64,000 bases of DNA from Ceratothoa steindachneri (GCA_963969495.1 OZ018329.1:68498160-68562159); one strand, 5' to 3'; positions 26,706 through 38,580 are shown, counted from the stretch's first letter. Program-made: numbers and translations. Notes: generated by a model not told the origin, from the sequence alone.

Positions 26706-28587
26706 GTAATTGCATCCTCAACTTAAATTTCATAGCCTAACAGTGGGTGCCAGGTGTATTATGAGCAAACATACTGTAGCTGAGACTGAGATTACCATAT
26801 CCACTACCACCAAAATGATTTTAAGCAAGGATTTAGGAGTGTTAGTAACTGTAGCTATCAAATCCATGGCATAAAAAGATTGTGCTCTATCTCTCGCCCT
26901 AAATTGCAACTTTCTTTTTTACTAATTATGACATCTTCTCTATGAAGTATTAAAGACCTGAGAGGCTATCTCATGACGTGTCAGAAAAGAAATTGGAGCC
27001 TCTTTAATCAACGCCACTTAACACTCATATTGCAAGATACCAGGCTTGAGGGCTACTGGGCGATGGACGCGATTAACCATAGTAAGCTGTTTACTAACCT
27101 GTAACGGAGTGGACATCCCTCAGTGACCGTTCTTGGTTTAATATTCCTGTACTGCTTTGGCAGGCAGGATTTACTGCCTAGTTCTTGGTCAGGACAACTC
27201 CTAGTGTCAGATGTGTCCGATAGGTTTGTTGGTTGGTTTCAAACAACAAATCTTCAGATAATAGCTTTCCTGTCAGAAGCAAACTAACCTTTCGTGTTGC
27301 TTAGTTGGTAGCTGCAGCCTTTGGGAATCGATCGGGTTGTGAGTGATCTTTATTCAGTGCTAACTGCGCCCTTCAAAATTGTTCCCTCTAGAGTGGCTAC
27401 AGCCATTGCCAAGCATGTGTGAGATACAGTTCACTAGTTTATTCTAGTTTTTTTCTGCGGGCCGAATCTGTCCAGGGTTATCAGTAAATTTATTACGATT
27501 ATTTTATCAGAACTCTTCTCTGTCATTCGGAGACAACTCATTTTAATATTCGTCCCACCTTCTTTGTGGTAGGTGGTAATTGATAAGTACCACATTTCTT
27601 TTTGCTGGAGGAGCTTCCTTTCCTCCACAGCCATCCAGTAGAGGGGCTTCTCTGCTTTTTTATGTCTTTGATGAGCTGGCGTCTTTTACCTTTCTAAGGG
27701 ATTGGTTTATCACATAAGTTGAAACCATAAGGGCAACCAATGACAACTTTGGGTTTCACCGATTCAATGCAAAAGTCTAAAGATACTATTTTGGAGGTGA
27801 ATGAGCGAGTTGTGTGTGTGTCTTTTTAATATCTCTGTACTTCCCATGGTCTGGCCTCATGGCCCTCCTAGTGTTGACGAAATGAGCCGAACAGCCAGAC
27901 CGCCGGCCCATGTGGGCTGATACCACTCCCAGAAGATATGGCTCTTCATGGTTGCAGTTTCATTGTATTTACCCCTGATGTGAGGATGCTGGCGCGAGAG
28001 CAGAAATATGCTGTGGTTTAGAAGTAGATTGTCAAGGAGACGAATGAGGTGGTGGTGATAGCCATCATGAGCCTGAACATCCTTCCCCCATATGCTAGAT
28101 AAATGTTTCATGGTGTAGACAGGGACAAGAATAAAGATATAATAATAAAAAAGAGGAATCATTCATTTGTATGGCCCCTGGATCGGAGGAGGAATCATTC
28201 CAGATCCTCGCCCGTCACCTGAGTCAGATTTAGCTATGCTATATTAGCGTCATCTCCTTTTGGGAGTGGGTAGAAGGCCAGAGAACTTCCCTTCTTAAAA
28301 ATAGATAGATCGTAAAAGGCGACAAAGATCTCCGACACGCAAGGAAGGACAAAACATATGCCCTCATTATTTGTTCACTAAGTTAAAATGCTTTCGTTGG
28401 TTAAAACAGTTATTCCTGTAAACTTTTAAGTAACAATGTTAAGGTCTAAAGTAAGTGTTTATAGGTTAATATATTAGCAATGGATATGCATTCATCCAGT
28501 TGGTAGGTCTCGTTTTAATGTACAGTTATTAGGAATCTTTCTCACCCACGATTGAATTATAGTGTATATCTTCCTTATTTGTAAATA
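26706..28587. other. Cadherin intron, unassigned, partly GC-richer
   Basis: Short frames (27434-27634 and 27857-28162, minus) lack motifs. The base composition near 27.1-28.3 kb is less AT-rich than the flanks and may be old transposon sequence, but I could not identify it. Confidence 0.35.
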
Positions 28588-29891
28588 CGAGGGGGAGTCA
28601 AAAAGTTCTCAGATAAATGGCATAAAATTTTTATTTGTAATAATACTGTAATCATTTTTCTACATAAGCTCCATTAACATCTATACACTTTCTTAATCTA
28701 TAAATCCAACGGTAAAGACCATCTTTGTAGAATTCACGGGGTTGTCTCTGGCACCAAGTAATGACCTGCTTTTTTGCTTCATCTAATGATTGAAACCGGG
28801 TTCCTTTTAGGTGTCCCTTTAAATTTGGAAACAGAAAAAAGTCAGAGGGTGCTAAATCAGGGCTATAAGGGGGATGAGCAAGAGTTTCCCATCGAAATTC
28901 CCGTAGCTGAGATCTCACAGCTTTGGACGAATGTGCAGGGGCATTGTCATGGTGGAACAAGATTTGCTTGTGGAGCTTTCCTCGTCGTTTTTTGGCTATT
29001 GAAGTTTTCAGCTTCCTTAAAACTCCTTCGTAATAGCTGGATGTAACAGTTTTTTGTCCTTCTAAGAAGTCTATTAAAATAATTCCCTCCGAATCCCAAA
29101 AAACTGTAGCCATTATCTTCTTAACGGACCTCTCTGTCTTGAACTTGATAGGCCCTGCTGCCCCCCTTGGGTGCCACTCTTTTGATTGATTTTTACTTTC
29201 AGGATCAAACTGATACACCCAAGTTTCATCTCCCGTTACGAGGCGCTCAAAAAAACTATCCTCGTTTGCTTCAATCTTGGTCAAAATAGCCAAAGAAAGG
29301 TTGGCCCTATGATTCAGCTGGTCTTCTCGCAACGCTTTTGGGACCCAACGTGCTGAAAGCTTGCTCAGGCCAAGATTTTCAGTTAGAATTCCAAATGCTG
29401 AGCCATGAGAGATTTCACATGCATTGGCAACTTCATCAATAGTAATACGGCGATCTTTATCCACTAGATTCCTCACAAGCTCGACATTTTCTGGGTTAAT
29501 GGAGGTGGAGGGTCTCCCTTTACGTGGATCATCTTCAACTTCTTCTCTGCCCCCCTTGAAGCGCTTAATCCAGTCGTAAACTACCGCTCTACATGGCGAA
29601 GAGTCACCATAAACCTGTTGTAGAGCGTCAATAATCTTAACAGGCTTCCAATCAAGTTTAGTCAGGAATTTAATGTTCGCTCTTATCTCAAAATTTGCCA
29701 TTTTATGGGTTCAAAAAAGTAACCTTTTTGAAGCACATCTAATACAAAGAGTCTCGACAAATTGAATGACGAATTTTGTAGGAATTGTTCAGAAAACATG
29801 AAAGTCGTGTTTGACCCTGTATTTACTTGTACAAAATCGAACATTTCAATAATCTGGCATTTGTCTGAGAACTTTTTGACTCACCTACGTA
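28586..29891 (-). mobile_element. Full-length mariner (DD34D) transposon with TIRs and TA TSD
   Basis: The element spans 28588-29889 (1302 bp), flanked by TA at 28586-28587 and 29890-29891. Left end: CGAGGGGGAGTCAAAAAGTT then CTCAGATAAATGGCAT. Right end reverse-complemented: CGTAGGTGAGTCAAAAAGTT then CTCAGACAAATGCCAG. These TIRs of about 33 bp carry only a few mismatches. The length is typical of mariners and the transposase inside is uninterrupted. Confidence 0.95.
28652..29701 (-). CDS. Mariner transposase, 349 aa, apparently intact
   Basis: The open frame runs from ATG at 29701 to a stop at 28652. The N-terminal half is two helix-turn-helix units (FEIRANIKFL..., then RRITIDEVANACEISHGSAF), followed by a WVPKAL linker motif. 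The catalytic core shows VTGDETWVYQ, HHDNAPAH and PPYSPDLAPSDFFLFPNLK, with all three catalytic Asp residues of the DD34D triad. The protein cuts and pastes its own element at TA sites in the nucleus. The usual length is about 345-350 aa, so nothing is missing. It lies in the cadherin intron in the same (minus) orientation as the gene. Absence of frameshifts and the near-matching TIRs suggest a recent insertion; activity cannot be judged from sequence alone. Confidence 0.94.
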   Translation of the reverse strand: MANFEIRANIKFLTKLDWKPVKIIDALQQVYGDSSPCRAVVYDWIKRFKGGREEVEDDPRKGRPSTSINPENVELVRNLVDKDRRITIDEVANACEISHGSAFGILTENLGLSKLSARWVPKALREDQLNHRANLSLAILTKIEANEDSFFERLVTGDETWVYQFDPESKNQSKEWHPRGAAGPIKFKTERSVKKIMATVFWDSEGIILIDFLEGQKTVTSSYYEGVLRKLKTSIAKKRRGKLHKQILFHHDNAPAHSSKAVRSQLREFRWETLAHPPYSPDLAPSDFFLFPNLKGHLKGTRFQSLDEAKKQVITWCQRQPREFYKDGLYRWIYRLRKCIDVNGAYVEK

Positions 29892-29989
29892 TATATGCAT
29901 GGGAAACTTTGTATATACATATTTTTATTTATTTGTCGCTATAGACAGCCACATTTCTGGACCTAACGAACTATAATTTGGCATAGAGG

Positions 29990-30880
29990 TACGAGGGGCG
30001 GTCAATAGGTTTTGCAATTCGGATATAAGGAAACGAGATATGAGGAAAAGTGTGTTATTATTTTTTAATATTACTACCCTCGACTTCAATGCACTTGCGC
30101 CACTTGTCCCTGAGGCTTCGAATCTCCGACAACCAGAAATCTCCCGACTGCTGTTTCATCGTCCCCAAACCGGCGTCCTCGCAGTGCAGCCTTGAGCTGG
30201 TGGAATAAAAAGTAGTCGCTGGGGGCCATATCTGGACTGTAGGGGAGGTCGTTGAGCTCCTCGAATCCGCACTCGCGCAGTGCAGCTTGTGCAACCCTGG
30301 CCTTGTGGACTTTGACGACGTTGAAGTCGATCATGGGGGCGTGAGGTTTCTAGGGACCCAAGGGAAGAGACCTTGGTCATGGCCAAATTGTCGTGGATGA
30401 TGTTGATAACACTTCCATGTGATATTCCAAGTTCTCGTTTGATTTCTTTGACCTTCACCCGTCGATTTTCGAGGATGATCCTCTCCACACCGGCCACATT
30501 GTCCTTGTTGGTCACGTCTGACGGGGGTCATCTTCAAGGGACTCACAACCATGGCGGAACTCCCTATTCCAGTGAGCAATGGTTGCATAGGAAGGGGCGG
30601 TATCGGTGTACACTGCAACCATGCGTTCATGGATCTTTTTTGCATTCTTGCCTTCCTTGGTCAAAAATTTGATCACTGCGCGGTGCTCAACCTTCTCCAT
30701 TGTTGAAAAATTTGTGACTGACGATCTGCGATCAGCTACTGATTCTTAAATAGACGAGGCAGGAGCGTGCGGCTGCAGGTCTTGACTTTTCATAACTTGT
30801 CCTAACACCCCCACAAACAGCCATCCCCTTTCCTATGTTTTGCCCTACCGATTCGCAAAACTTATTGACCATCCCTCGTA
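29990..30880 (-). mobile_element. Internally deleted mariner
   Basis: TA flanks lie at 29990-29991 and 30879-30880. TIRs: left CGAGGGGCGGTCAATAGGTT TTGCAATTCGG; right, reverse-complemented, CGAGGGATGGTCAATAAGTT TTGCGAATCGG. The element is 887 bp, about 400 bp shorter than a complete mariner. It differs in TIR from the intact mariner 100 bp away, so it is another lineage. Confidence 0.9.
30058..30700 (-). pseudogene. Mariner transposase relic lacking the central catalytic region
   Basis: The N-terminal part starts MEKVEHRAVIKFLTKEGKNA at 30700 and keeps an HTH segment (VKVKEIKRELGISHGSVINI). The C-terminal part reads LPYSPDMAPSDYFLFHQLKA near 30225. Between them the TGDE block and the HDNAPAH block are absent, and the frame shifts at least twice. 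Two of the three catalytic Asp residues are therefore gone. Confidence 0.88.
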
Positions 30881-30886
30881 TATATA

Positions 30887-31190
30887 CAGTGCGTTTCAGT
30901 AAAATCGATACAAAGTTAAAAGTCTGCTGAAGGGGTAATAACAGCGCCAATATAGGTTACTCAAAGTTAGACACGCTTAGTAAGAGTTTCGCTTCCATGT
31001 GGGTAACAGAATACTTGATTTCTTATGAGAATGCCCGCTGAAATTGAAAAATGGTACGCCGTGCTCGCGGCCCTCCGCGCCGGGAGAAGCGTGAAGGAGA
31101 TTGTGAAAATTATTTAACTACCCGAGCGATCTCATTTACAAAAGGAAACACAAGTATGACGAGGCTGAAAATAACTCAAACGGAGCGGAA
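30887..31190 (+). mobile_element. 5' end of another Tc1/mariner-type element
   Basis: CAGTGCGTTTCAGTAAAATC at 30887 looks like a terminal repeat. About 145 bp on, the plus strand reads MPAEIEKWYAVLAALRAGRS then VKEIVKII and a stop, an N-terminal helix-turn-helix typical of these transposases. No catalytic core follows. It starts 6 bp after the deleted mariner, nested in TA-rich sequence. Confidence 0.5.
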
Positions 31191-32217
31191 ATTCTAGGTT
31201 CATCTTGAATTCTAATGTTGTGGTGTTCTCCTGAAAATGGGGAAACCAGACCATGCACAACCCCACCTCCTATCACATTCGCGACCTCGCTGGTAGGTGA
31301 GCATCACGAGCGAATCGACGATTGTTGAAAGAAATACTGACCAATATATTTCAAATCTAAATTTTCATCCGTGTAATGGCAGGTAAGTCAGCTAGTAATA
31401 CGTATAAATTGTGGTGGTAATTTCAATAAGAATACTCATTAATTTAAAAATGCACAGGAATTAATTTTGTTTTCTTGCCCATTTCAATATTTTTTAGTTT
31501 ATTAAAGTTATCAATACAGTAAACACCATTAAATAGGGCTTACTCCCTTATGCAGATAATCAGGTTTATGAAAACTTAAATCTCAATTCGAAGGGACAGA
31601 TTGTAACGGTGATCTGGCTAGAACTTTCCTCACAAATTCTAACAAAGTGTAGAAGCCTTTGCCTCCTTCCCCACACTTGAAGTCACTGCTCCTACCTACC
31701 GGATCTCTTGACCGCTAACGCTATCAGTTTTCCAACCTACATTTTTTTAAGATAATGACTATGCAGAGCTACGATTCATATATTTTAATATACTCAACCA
31801 AAGTTTTGGCAATTAAAAATTATGTCCAAAAGCTTTGGGTTAGGTTAGGTTAGATGTCCCAATATTTGAATTAACCTAACCAAATTTTACCGAAAATCCC
31901 ATTTGCCGACTTGCGGTGCTTTTTTCAATTTTCTAAGTCCAACAATACACAACATAACCATGCTTTAATTGAAGTTTTTATTTGCCAGAAATAGATCCTG
32001 TTTTTATGCAGGCTTTGTTCTTAAAGCGTTTGCGATTTTGTTTTAGCATTTCCAAACAAACCCATCTGGACTTTTTTCATATTTGAACCAGTTAAGTATT
32101 TCGGCTGAACTGGGAAAGGTCGATCCACAAGCAGAGGAAGAACGACAGTCTGAAAACATTTTGCCACTCAATTTTACTATGTCAAGAAAGGCGAACACAA
32201 AATTACTCCTGTAATAA
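31191..32217. other. Cadherin intron, AT-rich, nothing recognised
   Basis: No open frames or repeat ends of note. Confidence 0.45.
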
Positions 32218-34005
32218 TAATAATAATAATTGGTTTATTCATCAAGAAGCAGTACATTGTACAATGTGCAATTACTGAAAAGATCTCGATTTACAAATTT
32301 AGTGAAAATATATTGACTAAAATATTTAAAAGCTAACATTGAACAATAAAAATTAAAATAGATAAGATCTTAATAAAAGCAATTCCGAGCCACATAGGGT
32401 ATGGTGGACCGCCTGTAGCGCTCTGTTCGGCACCTGGCTGGTAGCAATCTAGCTCTCTATCGTGTCTGGTAGCGAGATGGTGCTCTTGCTGGCAGAATGC
32501 TCAGGTGGTCATTTTCCCTTAGTTTCTCCCCCAAACGAAAGGTGAGTGGCTTCTCCTGTTCTCCAGCGATGGCTAGCCAAGCATGGAGAGCGTGGCACTA
32601 TAGCTGTTGTAATGGCCACCTATAACAATGCGACACACCCATTTATGTACGCGCTCCAGAGCGGTTCGCTGTGGAGCCGTGAGAGCGAGATGCCACACCG
32701 GACACGCATATTCCAGCACAGGTCGTATGCAGGCAGTAGAGCTATACCAGCTGCTCATGCGATACCCCAAACGATCTCGCTTGGAACATCATGAAAATCC
32801 GCTTGAACGCCTGTGTGACGATGTAATCGACACGGTCTTGCCAAGTCAAGCTTGAGTTAATAATCAGCTCCACCACTTTGGCTGTTTCGACACAAGATAT
32901 GACGTTCGCGTCGAGTTGCACATCACGGAATACCACGTCCTGTCACAAGAAGCTAATGTTGAGCAGTTCGCATTTTGTGTGATTGGGAATTTATTTCAGT
33001 TCTTGCCACTGATTACTGAAGGTGGTGATAAGTTGTTGTATGGGGTCTGTATGCAGGTCGATGGTCGTCGCCACTGTGTGTACAGTTACATCTTCTACGA
33101 ACTTTACTTTTTTAAGGTGAATTTTTCAATAGGCTGTTGATAACGGCGAGCAAGATTAATGGTCCAATGCAGGTTCCCTGGGGCACTCTGCAGGTGGTGG
33201 GCAGCTAGGTCGATAATTTGCCACTGTACTTGGTGCACTGCTGCCTACCCGTAAAGAAGCATGTTATAAAGGGCAGCAGTGACGTCCGGCATCCGAGGTG
33301 GTACAGTTGGGTCACTGCTACGTTGTGGTCCACGTTGTCAAAAGACTTCTTAAAATAAATCAGGCATATCTGGGCTACTGTGTCAACCTGCTCCAGGCCC
33401 TTTAGGGTGGCGTTCAGGAGGAACACCATATGCATGGTGGTGGAACGTCCCTTCAGGTTCTCAAACTGGTACTGGTCGATGTTAGGTAGCATATCTCCTA
33501 AGACCACCCTCACTACATGACCCTCCAACACCTTCCCGGAGGGGCACGAGAGGGACACAGGGTGCAGCTGGCTCAGACTGGTCACACTTGCCACTTTGAG
33601 TAGGGATGTCACTGTTGATTTTTTCCATCGGTCAGGGCAGATTCCAGTTTGAAGTCTCTTGTTATATATTATTTCAAGCGGTTGACTTAGTTCGTATGCG
33701 AATTCTTTAACTAGTTTTAGGGGAATTTCACTTGGGGGAGTGGCTTTATTTGTCTTAGTTTTCTTTAAATCTTTAAATCTAATTCCGAATAGCAAGGGGG
33801 AGGCAATGAAGGCTGGTGGGCGAGCATATCACTTGGTTCTAGGAGCGGATAGTTAGTACATATCGAGGAAAAATGTACATTTATAGCTTTAGCTATTTCA
33901 TATGGGTCATCTAAGTTAAGGAATGGAAGGTTTACTGGTTTTCGTTTAGGTTCAAGCAATTTTTTTATAGATTTGTTAAACCCATCATTACTTTGCAGTT
34001 TCAAA
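32218..34005 (-). pseudogene. CR1/L2-like LINE, decayed, with (TTA)n tail
   Basis: Minus strand, in several frames. The N-terminal segment 34004-33765 (LLEPKRKPVNLPFLNLDDPY) precedes the RT: ATPPSEIPLKLVKEFAYELS, LLKVASVTSLSQLHPVSL, IYFKKSFDNVDHNV, VPQGTCIGPLI and KFVEDVT (the YADD box, decayed). After 32936 come SLTWQDRVDYIVTQAFKRI and RPVLEYACPVWHLALTAPQR, the classic C-terminal signature of CR1/L2/Rex-type LINEs. The 3' end is marked by (TTA)n at 32233-32218. Many stops and frameshifts make it dead. It is nested in the large cadherin intron. Confidence 0.87.
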
Positions 34006-37000
34006 ATAATCTTTCTTTGCTTGTCTGATTTTTCTTTTGAGACAAAAGTTTAGATTGCTAAAACGTTCTAAATTTACTTGATTGTATGCGTGCCATTAAC
34101 CAACTAATTTAGCTCAGGGGTCATCCATGGTTAGTCATTGTCTCGTTTTCACCACGTCTTGAGAAGGAAGTGAGTCTCGTATTGGTGTTCAAGGATAACT
34201 TGAACTGCCCTTTCTTGATGTTCTACAGTCGGATATGTGTATTATGTTTATTATTCTTGACAATCTCCAGAATTAGACGAGGATATAATTTGAAATTGAG
34301 TCCTCTTCAAACCTTAAGACATGGAATTACTAATAATACAGGGTGGTGTATGAAAGAGTGGCATAGGTTCCGTAGCATCGCGTAAGCACAGAGATGCCCA
34401 GCTGTGTATTGATGCTGCAGCGGAACATTTATCTCATCTTCCGTAATTGTGAGTCATTTTCAGCAATTGTCCATTTATTCCTGTATTTATCTGTATTTAT
34501 GCTATGCCTCTGAAAGCGGCCTACCTTTTCCTACACTACTCTGCAGAATATTGGCATACTGGTATTTAGTTTATATACATTTCCTACAATTCTATTAAGT
34601 GTAACCTGTTATTGTAAATTCAAACTGAGATTTCTCCCCCTCCCCTCCCAAACAAAAAACAAACTCTAAACAAAACAGACAAGAAATATTAAAATAAGTT
34701 CTCTTATATTTGATTAACATGGTATTTTTTTGTTAAAATTTTACTACCGATTCTGGCAGCCACCTACGAGGGCACACAAAAGCATATCTTTAGGCGACTA
34801 AATAAAAACCTAAACTAATAAAAGAAAAAGCAACAAAAGGCCAACAGCAACAACATATATCCGCAAGGCACGCTCGGGTGCCGGAGGGAAGCCCACTTCC
34901 CACAGTGGCCTGAGCGTGCAGCCATCGTTGTAAATAATTAAATCCCCTGGAGGAGGCGCGCCTCTTGCAAAAAACAAATCACCCCACACTCTAGCATGGA
35001 AGAGTCCCCCGCCCCCTACATGCATCGGGACTGGCGGCGGTAGTTACTTCATCTTTTGTACTACTTGGATGAGTACTGCTCACCGAGTTCATCCAGTCCA
35101 GAAAATTCAATCAAAACATGTCTTACTGTATTAGGGACCGAACAATCTTGGCAGAAATGTTCAGTGGATTGCTCTATCTGCTGATGCTGAGTCCCGGGAA
35201 TGTATCTGATTTGAAAGCGTCAAAAAAGGACTTGGTGCTAATGAGAAGTTGGGGCATAAGTCCATATAACAGCCAGGGTGTTATGAGACGCACTTTCCTA
35301 ATTGCGGGCCCCGTTTCTCATTTTCTTTGCTACGCAACCTAAACATATAGACGAACCCAAAATAAGATAAGCTAGACATCCGCATGACACGTAGTAGCCA
35401 TGGCCTGACATATACTGTCAATGAAGGCGTACGAAGGTTCCAAGGCCTCGTGAGCATTCAGTGGATTCTGAGAGTTGCTATGTATTGATTATAAAACAGC
35501 CTTCGAACCTGGCACGGCGAACCGGAAAGAGTTTCAAACGTCGGGATATGGAGTAGAAACCAACTTATCCTCAGAACTGGAGCCATCCTTGTACAGTGGC
35601 AAGGACCCAGTGTGGCACCTGAATGTTTTATGAAATGGGAACGCTGTACTCGCGGTGCTGTAGAAGGCTTGGAAACAGAGGCAGGGCAACAAAAGATCAA
35701 AAGTAGCACTCACCGAGCAACCTCTTGTGCAGAACAAAGATTTCCAGTGACCCGAGAGTCACTGAACTCTTGAAAGAGTTCCCTAGCCCTGAAAACAAAA
35801 GTTTATGGCATATTTAGCATTAGGTGACCTGCGGAAGGTATTGGTCGCTATCTGGAGACTGGTGTGATGAATCGGATCCACCATCCGCAATAGCCTCCCT
35901 GATTCTGCCAAGTAAAACTCACAACCATTCTTGAGTTTGGAGCGAACAAAGGAACGATAAAATACATAGAAATAAATTAGCCCTCTCAGCCCCACTCCCA
36001 CGAGCTGAACGCCACATAAATTAAAATTTCCATGGCGCAGATACAAAAGGCCCTAAGGTTGCGAATGTGCGCCTTCGGTGAGGTGTCGGTTTTTAGAAAA
36101 GAAAGTAAAATTTCTAAGCCATACTTATTGAATATCTATTGGTCAAAAGAAATTAGGGGAAAATTATAAGTGAAAATCGAGTGTCCACGAATAATTGACC
36201 ACACGTTTACAGCCTACGAGACGAATGGGTAACCAACCATATCCATTTGTGACAAAAATTTTCAATATTGATGATCTCTCTTTATTCTTTTAGTCACATC
36301 TGATATTAAGTTAGTAGAAACACACTTACTCGTATGTATTCCCTTTATTTTTTTTTATTTATTCGCCTAGAGCATAGCTGTCCTATTATTTATGGTAGAC
36401 CAAAGAATGTCTACGCCTTTTCTTGGAAATGATTCTCTATGCTTCTATTACCTTTTGGCAATGAAATATCCTGATTCAAAATCTAAGAAAGTTTATTTTT
36501 TGACCCTTGAACAAATGCTTATCGTATAAAACTTCACCCTCTAAACAAGGAATCTAGAAAGGTTATGCTATGAAGTTCTACAGCTTGAGAGATTTCATAT
36601 TTAATGGATCTTTTGTGCTTAACTCTTCACCCCAAACTAGTGTTTTATGTAGTTAGCCTTTACAGGACCCACAACGTGAATGGTCCTATCTGTATAATCA
36701 CTCAAGCGTCGTCATGGACATATGTTCGCGTATCCTTTGACTTTTTCTTCACACTAGGAAACAGTTATCCAATGAGTCCAGCCTGGTTCTCAAATCAAGA
36801 ATGTACATTCCGATAGTAATATTTACTAGACTTTACCCTTGCAATTTCATTCCATTTACTTCGTTCTCTTGGATTACAATTCATTAGTAAATAGGTAATT
36901 TAAATATAAAGCAGTTTTTACAAATAGCAAGGGAAAATAGGAGAATTCATAGTCAACAAATATCTTCTTTCAAGAAACACGAACCAATCGATGAAAGGAA

Positions 37001-37143
37001 AAGAACAAGCTTAGAACTTTGGTGAGAAACACAAAGTGAGAAATTCTCTGGTGAAACCAGGACCTTTGTTCCCTCTTCATATTAGCAAAATTACTAAACA
37101 ACTTTAGTCAGAAATATTGAATGGCAAAATTATCTTGTCTTAC
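34006..37143. other. Cadherin intron, unassigned; GC-richer block 34.8-36.1 kb
   Basis: The block 34830-36060 is less AT-rich than its flanks and contains overlapping frames on both strands (35118-35342 plus; 35458-35737 and 35783-36046 minus) with no motif I recognise. It could be old transposon sequence. The remainder is AT-rich and featureless. Confidence 0.35.
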
Positions 37144-37281
37144 CTTAATTTGGATTAGCTCTCCTGAAGAAGGATGGATAATAAAGGTACTTTCCGAATG
37201 ATTTTCTTTATCTATACCGTCACCCTCCAGAGTATAAAACAATCCTTGATCCGGAGACTCATCCTCGTCTATTGCTGTTAC
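37144..37281 (-). CDS. CadN-like: N-cadherin-like exon (EC repeat), 46 codons
   Basis: Minus-strand exon of 138 bp, phase 0 at both ends. The acceptor is CTTTTCATGCAG before 37281 and the donor ATTAAG then GTAAG after 37144. It encodes VTAIDEDESPDQGLFYTLEG, DGIDKENHSESTF and IIHPSSGELIQIK. AxDEDExxxxxLFYTLEG and the FxIxPxSGEL strand are the middle of a cadherin repeat. It joins the next exon at 22651 in frame to give SGELIQIK|PLDRDMPNG, a standard cadherin continuation, across a 14.5-kb intron. The preceding exon (toward higher coordinates) was not found by eye. It is the most 5' piece of the gene visible here. Confidence 0.88.
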
Positions 37282-37427
37282 CTGCATGAAAAGAAAAGTA
37301 ATATTAAATCTCTCTATAAAATTTAAAGGTTGTAAATGTGGCCACTATGAGCGCGAGAACGGGGCACTGGGAGAGAGAGGACAAAGAAAGGAAATTTTAC
37401 ATATACAACCTCAATCCATTTACAGTA

Positions 37428-37515
37428 CCGTCCAAAACTAGAGGAAAAAAACACTCAAATCTATATTTCCTTCGAAAATACTCGTTTGATTTTTATGAAA
37501 ATTGCACAGAATATC
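37428..37515 (+). mobile_element. Tc1-like terminal fragment, second copy
   Basis: This matches 25331-25425 over about 85 bp in the same orientation (GTCCAAAACTAGAGG, then AAAATACTCGTTTGATTT). A TTTACAGTACC tip precedes it. No linked transposase. Confidence 0.6.
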
Positions 37516-37589
37516 TTTTAAAATTTACTTCTGATTGTGTCCAAATTTTATTTCATAAAACAACCGATGGAAAAAGTTAAGAACAAATG

Positions 37590-38580
37590 GAACCACAACA
37601 CAAACTACACCCACAACAGTGCCTGCGTTGCTACAGCACTGGTGACCAGACCGACTTGTTTGTTCAAAATGAGGTGAAAAGGGGCACTTTTATACAGCAT
37701 GCGCAAACACTACCCTGCGCTGCGTCAACTGTGATGGTAGCCACGTTACTGTTAGCATGTAGTGTTCATACCTCGTGAAGAAGCGCGCGGACGCTGTCTC
37801 AGATGTACGGAGGCCACGAGACACCAGAACTCCATCACACACCTCCAACACCCCCAAACCAATTCACCTCTCCCACTCTGCACTCACATAACATAGTCTC
37901 CTGCCGCAGCGCTTTCGTAGCCCCCTGACTCACCGCACGGCTAAACACGCTCACATACTACCAAAATACCTCGCAGCAACCCCAAGACACAAGTGGCCAC
38001 CGTGCTCTCCATGGTGGCAAAGGACATGTCTCGGGGGGGACCCTTAAACATACACCAAAATACTAAACCAGCTTAGGCAGGAACGGATCATGGCAAATCG
38101 TCTTTCCCGAGACCAAATTCGCCCAAATACAAGAACACAGAAACGCACAACTACCACTCCTCCCTACACTTGGATACATACAATCCCTTCCTAATCCCCT
38201 CACTTCCACCACCGTCTCTCCGGCTGTTCCCAACACTTCCACTACTTCTACCCTTCTTCCTATATCCCCCATCCATTCTCATCCCCTCTCCCGTCGCCCC
38301 TCACCTGCTTCCCACGCTCCCCACTGCTCCTACCTTCAACCCCTCTTCTTCTGCACTATCCTATACTCCCACTTCCCCTACTGCCCGCACCTCTTCTCCT
38401 ATGGCCTGCACCTCTCCTTTCACATTTCGCATCGATACTCCCACCTCCCCCTCGCCTACTCACGGTCCTCACCAGCCTAATATACCACAGCATCATTCGC
38501 ACTAACAAAATATTTAAAAATGTTTACCACACACACACACTACACTCGACTTCCCCACTCACAGTAGTGGTGGAGAACCC
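37590..38580 (+). pseudogene. Retrotransposon ORF1/gag relic with zinc knuckles and Pro/Ser-rich tail
   Basis: The plus strand reads QQCLRCYSTGDQTDL at 37616 and, after a frameshift, LRCVNCDGSHVTVSM then VKKRADAVSDVRRPRDTRTP. CxxC...C knuckles followed by a KRADAV-like segment are typical of ORF1 proteins of arthropod LINEs. Downstream, 38170-38505 is a Pro/Ser/Thr/Leu-rich low-complexity frame that may be the tail of the same protein. Frameshifts make it a relic. The partner ORF2 is not clearly linked; the RT at 39.3 kb is of a different type. Confidence 0.65.

Noticed and set aside
26706..28585. Continuation of a LINE through the unassigned intron stretch
   Set aside because: No RT, endonuclease or zinc-knuckle motif could be read there beyond the short fragment at 26375-26705.
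34810..36046. A gene in the GC-richer block
   Set aside because: Only short overlapping frames on both strands with no motif or splice-consistent coding; left unassigned.
38170..38505. Stand-alone Pro/Ser-rich protein gene
   Set aside because: Low-complexity frame directly after a decayed zinc-knuckle ORF1; more likely the tail of that retrotransposon protein.
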